Part shown: in pieces, positions 47,063-55,183 of the stretch
Layout of the letters: every line of letters starts with the position of its first letter
How positions within the stretch are numbered: position 1 is the first letter of the stretch
NCBI GenBank assembly: GCA_020848745.1
Contig: JADLHM010000149.1
Location: forward strand, 1-64,000
Length of the DNA stretch: 64,000 nucleotides
Source of the DNA: Deltaproteobacteria bacterium
GTDB taxonomy: Bacteria; Desulfobacterota; Binatia; UTPRO1
Direction of reading: 5' to 3'
Translations under genes and position numbers: made by a program
Notes under the pieces: generated by a model
What the model was told of the DNA's origin: nothing
The model's database searches: none
Seen by the model: the letters and a program-made list of their open reading frames with translations, nothing else

Positions 47063-48051
47063 TCCGCGGCGCGCGCGTCGCCCACGCCGCCATCGTGCTG
47101 GCGGGATTCGGCGTGTTCGCGGCGCTCGTACAGCACGTCGGCCCCGCACGCCTCGTGGACGACCTCCGTCGCTTCGGCTGGGCCATCCTCGCAGTCGTGG
47201 CGTTCGAACTCGTGATCGACGCCTGCAACACGGCGGCCTGGCGCGCCATCCTGCCGCCGGGGTCGCCCGTCGGCTTCGGACGCCTGTATTGGGTGCGGCA
47301 GGCCGGCGTCGCGATCAACCAGGTCACACCGACGGCCACCGTCGGCGGCGAGGTCGTCAAGACCCTCCTCCTGCGGCCGTACCTGCGGACGGCCACGACG
47401 GCGGCCTCGCTCGTCGCCGCCCGCATGAGCTACGCGCTCGGCCAGACGATCCTCGTGCTGCTCGGCCTGTCGGCGGTGTTGAGCCGGACCGGCGATGCCC
47501 CCGACCTCCGGGGCGCCATCGTCCTGACGGTCGTCGCGACCGCCGGCGGCGTCCTGAGCTTCGTCTGGCTGCAACGCGGCGGCATCTTCGCGCGCCTCGC
47601 GAACGGCCTGCCGCGACTCGGCCTCGCCGAGCGCCTCGTCGAGCGCGCGCGCGCCGCCGCGCGCGCACTCGATCGTCAGCTCGCGGCCTTCTACCGGGAG
47701 CGACCGGGCGCGTTCGTTGCATCGGTCTCCTGGCACGCGCTCGGGCAGATCGTCGGCCTCTTCCAGCTCTCGTTCACCCTGACGATGCTCGGCATGCCGG
47801 TCTCGATCGCCACCTGCCTCGCCATCGAGGCGTTCGCGCTCGTTCTCGATTCGGCGGCGTTCCTCGTTCCGGGGCGCGTCGGAGTGCAGGAAGCCGGCCG
47901 CGTGCTGGTGTTCACGACCTTCGGCTTGAGCGCCACGACCGGCCTCGCGGTCGCGGTGATCGTCCGACTCAGTCAGCTGACGGTGGTCGCGCTCGGGCTC
48001 GCGGCGTATGCCGTGCTTTCCATGCGCGCGCCGGCACCCGATCGGGCCTGA
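47059..48051 (+). CDS. Flippase-like integral membrane protein (UPF0104/HpnL type)
   Basis: A 330-residue protein with about eight membrane helices and the UPF0104 / lysylphosphatidylglycerol synthetase membrane-domain layout (WAILAVVAFELVIDACNTAA, INQVTPTATVGGEVVKTLLL, VPGRVGVQEAGRV). Members flip lipids or are linked to hopanoid and modified lipid pathways. GTG 47059 overlaps purN as GTGA. It converges with the first CDP-alcohol transferase, their stops 4 nt apart, and I place it at the edge of the head-group cluster. Confidence 0.8.
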   Translation: MIRGARVAHAAIVLAGFGVFAALVQHVGPARLVDDLRRFGWAILAVVAFELVIDACNTAAWRAILPPGSPVGFGRLYWVRQAGVAINQVTPTATVGGEVVKTLLLRPYLRTATTAASLVAARMSYALGQTILVLLGLSAVLSRTGDAPDLRGAIVLTVVATAGGVLSFVWLQRGGIFARLANGLPRLGLAERLVERARAAARALDRQLAAFYRERPGAFVASVSWHALGQIVGLFQLSFTLTMLGMPVSIATCLAIEAFALVLDSAAFLVPGRVGVQEAGRVLVFTTFGLSATTGLAVAVIVRLSQLTVVALGLAAYAVLSMRAPAPDRA

Positions 48052-48055
48052 GCGC

Positions 48056-49321
48056 TCACCTCGGACGCGCCGCGCGCGGCGCTGTCGCGAACACCCAGGC
48101 GACGCGGAACGCGTGCACCGCGACGGTCGCCACCGCCCACGCCACGACGCCGACGAAGGCCTCGGCGGGACGCCCGGTGAAGAAGCCCCCGACCAAAATC
48201 ATCACGTACACGTTGCGCCGACCGGCAACGGCGCGGAACCGACGATCGAACGGCGTGAGCTCGTCGAGCATGCGGCCGGTCGCCCGCTGCGCCGCGAGGT
48301 ACAGGAGGTTGTCCACCAGGTCGCAGGCCACGAGCAGCCAGCCCGCATACCAGAGATCCGCACGGCCCCCGGCGCGCCCGAAGTGCGACGCCAGCGCGAG
48401 GTACCAGCCGTTCTCGTAGAAGAAGTCCCCGACGTGCTCGAGCTCGCCGAGCTTCGAAGTCTGGAGCTTCAGACGCGCAAGCTTGCCGTCCACACCGTCG
48501 AGCACGCCGACGACCAGGGCCAGGAGTACGCCGACGCGCAGCCAGCCACCGTAGAAGAGCGCGGCGACCACGCCCGCCAGCACCAACGTGAACAGCGTGA
48601 TCTGGTTCGGCGTCACGCTCGTCGGTGCGAAGCGTCGGACGAGGAAGTTCTCGAAAGGCGCGTCGAAGTATTGCCCTGGGAGGTCGAGTGCGCGCTTCTG
48701 CACATGATCCAGCAGCACGTCCCATCCGGCCCGGCGCTCTTCCGTCGTCCCCACGGTGACGACGTACGGCGCCGCGTCACCACGAAGCTCCGCGCTGTAG
48801 GGATCGATCTCTTCGAGGAGGCAACGCTCCGCGTGCGCCGCGACCGCGGCTCCGTGGCGCGCGACGTCGGCCGCCCGGATCCATGCAACGGGCTCCTGCC
48901 GCGAGCCGTCGCAGCTCACGAACGTGGTGCGATCGCGGTCGAGGAGCGCGCGCAAGACGCGGAGATCGACCAGCCGATCGGCCGCGAGGGCGAGGAAGAC
49001 GTGCGGACGGTCGGGCGTCGCCGCGACCGCACCGGCGAGATCGCCGACGCCCTCCGGCACGCGTCGCACGCTCACGATCGCGCCCGGCACACTCACCGCG
49101 GGCTCCGGATCCCCGTCGCGTACCAGCAGCACGACGCGGGCGCGATCGAGCTTCACGAGCTGCTTCAACTGGCGCTCGAGCAGTGAGAGACCGCCGGGCG
49201 TTCCGGCACGTCGCCACGTCGCGTCCGACGGCACGAAGATCATGACGTCCACGGCCGGCGCGTCGCGCGCCGCCGCGGCGGCGGCGCCGTCGCGGCGCCC
49301 TGCCTCCGTCCGCCCCTCCAC
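48056..49321 (-). CDS. CDP-alcohol phosphotransferase fused to degenerate nucleotidyltransferase-like domain (copy 1)
   Basis: A 421-residue membrane protein. Residues about 22-165 have an NTP-transferase-like strand pattern (LSLLERQLKQLVKLDRARVV) but no glycine-rich nucleotide loop. Residues about 230-410 are a CDP-alcohol transferase domain with D275-x2-D278-G279-x2-A282-R283-x8-G292; the following DxxxD pair is altered to ELEHVGD (one residue short, first Asp lost or replaced by Glu295). Layout recalls bifunctional inositol-phosphate cytidylyltransferase/DIPP synthases. GTG 49321 is chosen because a promoter -10 covers the upstream GTG at 49333. Transcribed away from the HAD gene. Confidence 0.8.
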   Translation of the reverse strand: MEGRTEAGRRDGAAAAAARDAPAVDVMIFVPSDATWRRAGTPGGLSLLERQLKQLVKLDRARVVLLVRDGDPEPAVSVPGAIVSVRRVPEGVGDLAGAVAATPDRPHVFLALAADRLVDLRVLRALLDRDRTTFVSCDGSRQEPVAWIRAADVARHGAAVAAHAERCLLEEIDPYSAELRGDAAPYVVTVGTTEERRAGWDVLLDHVQKRALDLPGQYFDAPFENFLVRRFAPTSVTPNQITLFTLVLAGVVAALFYGGWLRVGVLLALVVGVLDGVDGKLARLKLQTSKLGELEHVGDFFYENGWYLALASHFGRAGGRADLWYAGWLLVACDLVDNLLYLAAQRATGRMLDELTPFDRRFRAVAGRRNVYVMILVGGFFTGRPAEAFVGVVAWAVATVAVHAFRVAWVFATAPRAARPR

Positions 49322-49330
49322 GATCCGCGC

Positions 49331-49359
49331 CACGTATCGTCCGTCCGGAACGGCGTCAA
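49331..49359 (-). promoter_or_regulatory. Probable leaderless promoter of CDP-alcohol gene copy 1
   Basis: Minus strand TTGACG (49359-49354), 17-nt spacer, TACGTG (49336-49331), then 9 nt to GTG 49321. Its -35 abuts the -35 of the divergent HAD promoter. Confidence 0.45.
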
Positions 49360-49388
49360 TTGCCGGTCTCCGCGACGCCTGGTACGTC
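49360..49388 (+). promoter_or_regulatory. Possible leaderless promoter of the HAD-led operon
   Basis: TTGCCG, 17-nt spacer, TACGTC, then 6 nt to GTG 49395. Together with the opposing promoter the two -35 boxes form CGTCAATTGCCG, so the two units share one control point. Confidence 0.4.
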
Positions 49389-49394
49389 TCCCGC

Positions 49395-50102
49395 GTGGCA
49401 CGCTCCGCGAGCGCAGCGCGACGCGCCGAGGGTCTCGTCGCGATCCTGCTCGACTACGGCGGCACCCTCGACGGCGACGCGCAGCACTGGTTCGATCATT
49501 TCGTGCGCCTCTGGGGTGAAGCGGACGCCGCCGTCCCGCTCGCGACCCTGAAGGACGCGTTCTATGCGGCCGACGCCGCCATCACCCGCGACCCGGAGAT
49601 CCGCGGGTTCGGTCTCGCGCGCATGATCCGCACGCACGTCGACCTCCAGCTCCGGCATCACGGCCGCCGCGACGACGTGCTGGCGACGCGGCTGGCCGAT
49701 GCCTTCATCGCCGATACGCGCGCCGCCTGGGACCGCAACCGGCCGCTCCTGCGCGCGCTCGCCCGCCGCTTCCGCCTGGGCGTCGTCTCGAACTCCTACG
49801 GCAACATGCCCGCGCTCCTCGCCGAGGCCGATCTCGCGCCCTTCGACGTCGTCGTCGACTCCGCGATCGAGGGCCTCGCGAAGCCCGACCCTGCGATCTA
49901 CACTCTGGCCGCCGTGCGGCTCGGCGTGCCGGCCGCTGCCGTGCTCCACGTCGGCGACTCGTGGGAGCGCGACGTGGTCCCGTCCGCCATCGTCGGCATG
50001 CGAAGCGCGTGGCTGGCGCGCCCGGGAGCGGCGACACCGCGCACACCCGCAAACGTCTGGCGCCTCGACTCCCTGCTCGATCTCGAGGCGCTCCTCGCAT
50101 GA
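49395..50102 (+). CDS. HAD-superfamily hydrolase
   Basis: A 235-residue HAD protein leading the six-gene operon. Motif I is LLDYGGTLDG (nucleophile Asp, but Gly instead of the usual second Asp at +2), motif II VVSNSYGN, motif III Lys in GLAKPDPAIY, motif IV GDSWERDV. A dephosphorylating role in head-group synthesis is likely; the motif I change leaves this open. The stop overlaps the next start as ATGA. Confidence 0.85.
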   Translation: MARSASAARRAEGLVAILLDYGGTLDGDAQHWFDHFVRLWGEADAAVPLATLKDAFYAADAAITRDPEIRGFGLARMIRTHVDLQLRHHGRRDDVLATRLADAFIADTRAAWDRNRPLLRALARRFRLGVVSNSYGNMPALLAEADLAPFDVVVDSAIEGLAKPDPAIYTLAAVRLGVPAAAVLHVGDSWERDVVPSAIVGMRSAWLARPGAATPRTPANVWRLDSLLDLEALLA

Positions 50103-50797
50103 TCGCCGGCATCATCGCGGCGGGGCTCGGCGAGCGGCTGCTGGCGCGCGGCATCCGCACCCCGAAGCCGCTCGTCGAGATCGCCGGCCGCCCGCTGATC
50201 GCGCGCACCATCGACGCCCTCTACGCCGCCGGCGCTTCGCGTATCGCGTGCATCGTGAACGCCGAGACCGATCGCGTGCGGGAGTACCTCCACGACACGC
50301 CCTGGCCCGTCCCGATCGACGTCCTCCAACGCACGACCGCGAGCTCGGCGGAGAGCTTCCTCGCGCTGCGCCCGTTCCTCTCGAAGGCGCCGTTCCTCCT
50401 CACGACGGTCGACGCCATCTGCGCCCCGAGCGCGTTGGTCGCGCTGGCAGCGCGCGGCCGCGCCCTCTCGCCGACCGCGAGCGTCCTCGGCGTGACCGCG
50501 ACCGTCGACGACGAGAAGCCGCTCTGGGCCGAAGTGGATGCGGACGACCGCATCCGATCGCTCGGCGACGCGACGCGCGCACGTCACGTCACCGCCGGCG
50601 TTTACTTCCTCCAACCCCTAGTATATTCGCTCGCGGATGAAATCGCCCCGCGCGTTTTCACCGCGTTTCGCGCCGTGCTCGGGGCGCTTCTCACGCACGG
50701 TCACCCGCTCTACGGGTTCGACGTCGGCGCGGCGATCGACGTCGATCGCCCCGAGGACATCGTGGCCGCCGAGCGCCTGCTCGGCCTGAACGTCTGA
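50099..50797 (+). CDS. Sugar/polyol-phosphate nucleotidyltransferase
   Basis: A 232-residue NTP transferase. The nucleotide loop is intact: AAGLGERLLARGIRTPKPL (residues 7-25; Arg13 and Lys23), then FLLTTVDAICAP for the metal Asp and FDVGAAIDVDRPEDI near the end. It would form a CDP- or other NDP-activated alcohol. It is the only complete nucleotidyltransferase in the cluster and may serve both CDP-alcohol fusions. It overlaps its neighbours as ATGA and TGATG. Confidence 0.85.
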   Translation: MIAGIIAAGLGERLLARGIRTPKPLVEIAGRPLIARTIDALYAAGASRIACIVNAETDRVREYLHDTPWPVPIDVLQRTTASSAESFLALRPFLSKAPFLLTTVDAICAPSALVALAARGRALSPTASVLGVTATVDDEKPLWAEVDADDRIRSLGDATRARHVTAGVYFLQPLVYSLADEIAPRVFTAFRAVLGALLTHGHPLYGFDVGAAIDVDRPEDIVAAERLLGLNV

Positions 50798-51609
50798 TGC
50801 GGAGCCTCGTAGGCGTATTCCGCGAGCCCGAGTATTCCCCGGGTCGTGTCGACGACGACGCCGCGATCCTCGAGCGCACGCGGGACGCGTTGGCGGCGCG
50901 CGGCCTGACCATGCGGCTCGGCGGCATCGAGCTGCTCGCCGACGGTGCGCCGGCGGCCGTGCTCGCGATGTGCCAGTCGGATCGCGCCCTCGCCGTGCTC
51001 GACCGGGCGGCGGCCGCCGCGACCGTCATGAACCACCCGAACGCGATTCGCGCCTGCCATCGGCACGAGACGATACGCCGCCTCACCGCCGCCGGAACCC
51101 CGTTTCCGGCGACGCGCATCGTCCCAACCGCGACGGAACGACCGCGCGGCGCGCGCGCGCCGTGCTGGGTGAAGCGTGGCGACGTCCATGCCATGACCAC
51201 GGACGACGTCGTCTTCGCGCCGACGCGGGAAGCGCTCGACGCGACGCTCGCGGACTTCGCCGCGCGGGGCATCACCCACGCGGCGCTACAGACCCACGTC
51301 GAGGGCGTCGTCGTGAAGTTCTACGGTGTGGCCGACGGGCGCTTCTTCCGCTGCTACACCCGAGAAGGAGCCGTTCCGGCTCCGATCCCGGCCTTGTGGA
51401 GCGTCGCGCACGCGGGCGCCGCCGCGCTCGGGCTCGACGTGTTCGGCGGCGATCTCGTCGTCACCCCCGACGGACGTCCCTTCCTCATCGACGTGAACGA
51501 CTGGCCGAGCTTCGCGCGCTGTCGCGACGAGGCTGCCGACGCCATCGCCGGCTACGCGATCGACCGCCTGATCGACGTCGCGCCGGCCGCGCAAGGACAG
51601 CATGGATAA
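50797..51609 (+). CDS. ATP-grasp enzyme
   Basis: A 270-residue ATP-grasp protein of RimK/inositol-kinase-like shape. NHPNAIRACHRHETIRRLTA starts the N-domain contact, CWVKRGDVHAM holds the ATP Lys, LQTHVEGVVVKFYGV the hinge and FLIDVNDWPSF the Mg-binding Asp/Asn. It could be a kinase for a cyclitol or a ligase joining an amino acid to an amine; the sequence alone does not decide. TGATG overlap before, 8-nt overlap after. Confidence 0.78.
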   Translation: MRSLVGVFREPEYSPGRVDDDAAILERTRDALAARGLTMRLGGIELLADGAPAAVLAMCQSDRALAVLDRAAAAATVMNHPNAIRACHRHETIRRLTAAGTPFPATRIVPTATERPRGARAPCWVKRGDVHAMTTDDVVFAPTREALDATLADFAARGITHAALQTHVEGVVVKFYGVADGRFFRCYTREGAVPAPIPALWSVAHAGAAALGLDVFGGDLVVTPDGRPFLIDVNDWPSFARCRDEAADAIAGYAIDRLIDVAPAAQGQHG

Positions 51610-52924
51610 GAAACCCGGCCCGAAGTCCCGCTCGGTGTTCCACGAGGAGCAAGCCGTCGTCGCGCCCGGACAGCAGCGCATCGCGCTGCTGTCCGAGCTG
51701 ACGCTCGCATCCGGGCGGGGCGCGACCATCACGGATCTGGACGGCAACACCTACCTCGACTTCTTCGCGGGTGTCGCCGTCGCGAGCCTCGGCCATGCGC
51801 ATCCCGCCTACATGGCCAAGGTGGAGGCGCAGCTCCGGCGCATCTCCGTCGGCAGCTTCACGACCGAGAATCGGCTGAAGCTGCTCAGGCTGATCGCCAA
51901 GCTGGCGCCCGGGAACCTCGCTCGCACACAGCTCTTCAGCGGTGGTGCGGAGGCGGTGGAGGCGGCGTTCCGGCTCGCGATGTCCGCCACGGGCAAATAC
52001 GAGATCGTCGGGTTCTGGGGTGGGTTCCACGGCAAGACGGCGGGCGTCATGGGCCTGATCGGCGACGAGTCGAAGCACGGCTGGGGCCCCCTTCCCGGCG
52101 GCCGGTTCTCCGTGCCTTACGCCGACTGCGCGCGCTGCCCATTCAAGCTTCGTCATCCCGACTGCGGCCTCGCCTGTGCGGACTTCGCGCGGCAGGCGAT
52201 CAAGCGCACCACCTCGGGGGCGGTCGCGGCGATCGTCATCGAGCCGATGCAGGGCACGGCCGGCAACGTCGTCCCTCCGCCGGAGTTCCTCCCGGCGATC
52301 CAGAGCATCGCAAAGGAGATCGGCGCGCTCTTGATCGCCGACGAGATGATCACCGGCTTCGGACGCACCGGCCGCTGGTTCGGGTGCAACCATTCCAACG
52401 TGGTCCCCGACGTCATGACGGTCGGCAAAGGGATGGGGAACGGCTTTCCGATCAGCGGCGTGATCTCGTCCGACGACATCGTGAGAGCCGAGCCATTCTC
52501 GCGAGCGAGCGCGTCGTCCTCCAGCTACGGCGGCAATCCGCTGGCGGCGACGGCCGCCCTCGCGACACTCGAGGCGATGGTCGACGAGGGGCTGGTCGAG
52601 CACGCCGCGACGATCGGCGCGCACATGCTGGATCGCCTGCGCGCCATGCGGGAAACGTACCCCTTCATCGGCGACGTTCGCGGCGCCGGCTTGATGATCG
52701 GCGTCGACCTCGTCGCCGACCGCAGCACGAATGAGCTCCTCGGGCGCGCCGCCACCGAGCGCATCTTCCTCGATGCGCTCCAGCACGGCCTCTTGATGAT
52801 GGGATACTTCCCGCGCATCCGCATCAATCCCCCGCTCACGATCACGCGCGAGCAAGCCGATCGGGGGCTCGACATCCTCGACCGGGTCTTCGCCCGCGCC
52901 GCCAAGGAAGTTCCGGCGTCGTGA
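51602..52924 (+). CDS. Class III PLP aminotransferase
   Basis: A 440-residue PLP enzyme. PLP Lys276 is in TVGKGMGNGFP, the PLP-binding Asp in ADEMITGFGRTG (247-257), and HPAYMAKVEAQL and FSGGAEAVEAAF are typical. A Cys-rich insertion (C176-x2-C179 and C188-x3-C192) resembles the region holding an iron-sulphur cluster in some GABA aminotransferases. Next to a dehydrogenase, it likely aminates a keto-polyol or keto-cyclitol (inference). Confidence 0.92.
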   Translation: MDKKPGPKSRSVFHEEQAVVAPGQQRIALLSELTLASGRGATITDLDGNTYLDFFAGVAVASLGHAHPAYMAKVEAQLRRISVGSFTTENRLKLLRLIAKLAPGNLARTQLFSGGAEAVEAAFRLAMSATGKYEIVGFWGGFHGKTAGVMGLIGDESKHGWGPLPGGRFSVPYADCARCPFKLRHPDCGLACADFARQAIKRTTSGAVAAIVIEPMQGTAGNVVPPPEFLPAIQSIAKEIGALLIADEMITGFGRTGRWFGCNHSNVVPDVMTVGKGMGNGFPISGVISSDDIVRAEPFSRASASSSSYGGNPLAATAALATLEAMVDEGLVEHAATIGAHMLDRLRAMRETYPFIGDVRGAGLMIGVDLVADRSTNELLGRAATERIFLDALQHGLLMMGYFPRIRINPPLTITREQADRGLDILDRVFARAAKEVPAS

Positions 52925-54000
52925 AGGGGAGGCGGCCACGCCCGCTGCGCGGGGCGATCGTGGGATTCGGCAACGTGGCGGTCGAAGGCCATCTGCCGGC
53001 CTGGCGCGAGCACAAGCTCTTCGACATCGTGGCGGTCTGCGACCCGAACGAGACGCGGCTGGCGCTCGCGGCGGAGGCGCTGCCGACGGCGCGCCGCTAC
53101 GCCGACATCGACGACCTCCTGCTGAACGAGCGTCTCGATTTCGTCGATGTGGCGACGCCGCCCGCGAGCCACGCCGCGATCGTGCTCGCCGCGCTGGCCA
53201 AGCGCGTGGCGGTCCTTTGCGAGAAACCCCTCACCACCACGTGGGACGTTCTCCGGCAGATCCGCAACGCCGCGAGCGCCGCACGCGCGGTCGTCTTCAC
53301 GACCCACAACTGGAAATACGCGCCGATCATCCGCACCGCGAAGCGCACGCTCCGCCGCGGCGACATCGGCGCCGTGTCGCACGTCCGTCTCGAGACGGTC
53401 CGCACGACGCCGCCGACCGACGCGGGCACCGACGGCACGTGGCGCCTCGATCCGGCGGCCGCCGGCGGCGGCATCCTGGTCGACCACGGATGGCATGCGT
53501 TCTACCTCGCCCGCCACCTCGCCGATGCGGACCCGGTCGCGATCTCCGCCGTGACGTCGCAGCGCAAGTTCACGGCGACCAGCGTCGAGGATACCGCCGA
53601 ATGCACCATCGAGTTCCCGCGGGCACGCGCCGAGATCTTCCTCACGTGGGCGGGCGACGCACGCCGGAACTCCGGCACGGTGACGGGAAGCCTCGGCACG
53701 CTGACGATCGCGGACGGCACCCTGATCACCACCATCGGGAACGGGCCTCCCGTCGAGACGCGCTTCGCGCAGCCGCTCTCGGCCGGCTCGTACCATCCCG
53801 ACTGGTTCGCCACGATGCTCGACGATTTCCACGCCGAGCTGCACGATCCGGCGACCCGCGGCGGCAACCTCCGCGAAGCCGAGGCCTGCTGCCGCCTCCT
53901 CGAGCGCGGCTACCAGTCGAGCGCGGGCGGCGGCGTGCGTCTCGCGCTGGCGGAGGTCCCATCCGCCCCGGCGGGAAGCCCCGCGACCCCCGGTGAGTGA
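52921..54000 (+). CDS. Gfo/Idh/MocA-family NAD(P) oxidoreductase
   Basis: A 359-residue dehydrogenase. The Rossmann loop is AIVGFGNVAVEGHLPAW, the active-site Lys is in LCEKPLTTTWDV, and DHGWHAFYLARHL holds the catalytic His region. Relatives oxidise sugars and inositols. GTG 52921 overlaps the aminotransferase as GTGA, and the end overlaps the next gene by 8 nt. Probably supplies the keto substrate for the aminotransferase. Confidence 0.92.
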   Translation: MKGRRPRPLRGAIVGFGNVAVEGHLPAWREHKLFDIVAVCDPNETRLALAAEALPTARRYADIDDLLLNERLDFVDVATPPASHAAIVLAALAKRVAVLCEKPLTTTWDVLRQIRNAASAARAVVFTTHNWKYAPIIRTAKRTLRRGDIGAVSHVRLETVRTTPPTDAGTDGTWRLDPAAAGGGILVDHGWHAFYLARHLADADPVAISAVTSQRKFTATSVEDTAECTIEFPRARAEIFLTWAGDARRNSGTVTGSLGTLTIADGTLITTIGNGPPVETRFAQPLSAGSYHPDWFATMLDDFHAELHDPATRGGNLREAEACCRLLERGYQSSAGGGVRLALAEVPSAPAGSPATPGE

Positions 54001-55111
54001 CGGGGTCGCGGCGCGACCCTTCGACGGGATCATCGTCGCGAACGGCGGCGCCGACCACGTCGTCGGCGGGATGCGGCTGGTGGAACGCGCCGCGTTCGCC
54101 CTGGCGCGCGCCGGGGCCACGCGTCTGCTGCTGCTCGGTCCAGGCCGCGACGCCGCCCTCAGGATGCCCCCGGTGGACGTGCAATGGAACGTGCCGCCGG
54201 CGACGTGGGTCGGTGCGGCGGGTGACCCGATCGTCGTGATCTCCGCCACCACCGTCGCCGCGCCGGCCACGATCGCGGCGCTCGCGGAGGAGCCGACGCC
54301 AGGGCCGCACGCCGCGCCCCGCGGCGTCCTCTGGCGCGCCGACCCCTGCTGCCCGGCCGCGCTCGACCCTCGGACTCGACCAGGCCTGCAACCTCCCGCA
54401 GACCTCCCGCGCTGGACCCCGCCGAAGGACGCGCTCCTCGTTCCGGCCAGCGACGCGACCGGCCGCGCCGCCGCCGAGCGCGCGCTCTTCACGCGCCTCG
54501 GCCGGAGCGGCGACGGCTGGTTCACGCGGCTCGTCGACCGCCGCCTGTCGCGCAGCCTCACCCGCCTCCTCCTTCCCACCGGGATCGCGCCGAACGTCGT
54601 GACGCTCGCCTCGATCGCGATCGGCATCGCGGGCGGCTGCTGCTTCGCGCGCGGCACGCCGAGCGCGGCCGTCGCCGGAGCCCTCCTCTTCCTCTTGTCG
54701 ACGATCGTCGACGGCTGCGACGGGGAGATCGCGCGCATGACCTACCGCGAGAGCGCCTTCGGAGCGAAGCTCGACATCCTCGGCGACAACCTCGTCCACC
54801 TCTTCCTCTTCGGCGGGATCGCGATCGGCCTCTACGCCCGGAGCGGCGACGCGATCGTCGCCGCTCTGGGCTGGGCCCTCCTCGGCGGCGTCCTGCTCGC
54901 CATGGCATCGGTCTACGCCTGCGTCGTCCGCCGTCCTCCGAGCCCCGCTCAGCGCGCGCTCTACGAGGCCTTCGCGAGTCGGGAGTTCGCGTATCTGCTC
55001 GTCGTCCTGACACTCGCCGGCCGCCTCGACTGGTTCCTCTGGATGTCGGCGATCGGGACCTACGTCTTCGCCCTCGGGCTCCTGATCCTGGGCGTCCTCT
55101 CCCGGCGCTGA
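53993..55111 (+). CDS. CDP-alcohol phosphotransferase fused to degenerate nucleotidyltransferase-like domain (copy 2)
   Basis: A 372-residue membrane protein and last gene of the operon. Residues 1-115 look like a reduced NTP-transferase fold (GIIVANGGADHVVGG, then RLVERAAFALARAGATRLLL) without the G-x-R/P-K loop. Residues about 175-370 carry the full CDP-alcohol motif: D240-x2-D243-G244-x2-A247-R248-x8-G257-x3-D261-x3-D265, plus six helices. It would transfer a phospho-alcohol from its CDP form to a lipid or polyol. GTG 53993 overlaps the oxidoreductase gene. Confidence 0.85.
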   Translation: MSDGVAARPFDGIIVANGGADHVVGGMRLVERAAFALARAGATRLLLLGPGRDAALRMPPVDVQWNVPPATWVGAAGDPIVVISATTVAAPATIAALAEEPTPGPHAAPRGVLWRADPCCPAALDPRTRPGLQPPADLPRWTPPKDALLVPASDATGRAAAERALFTRLGRSGDGWFTRLVDRRLSRSLTRLLLPTGIAPNVVTLASIAIGIAGGCCFARGTPSAAVAGALLFLLSTIVDGCDGEIARMTYRESAFGAKLDILGDNLVHLFLFGGIAIGLYARSGDAIVAALGWALLGGVLLAMASVYACVVRRPPSPAQRALYEAFASREFAYLLVVLTLAGRLDWFLWMSAIGTYVFALGLLILGVLSRR

Positions 55112-55183
55112 CGCGCCGCGCCAGCCCGCCTCGCGAAACCTCTCGCCGGGCTCGGCCGTACTCCCGGCAGAGAGGATAACGCC

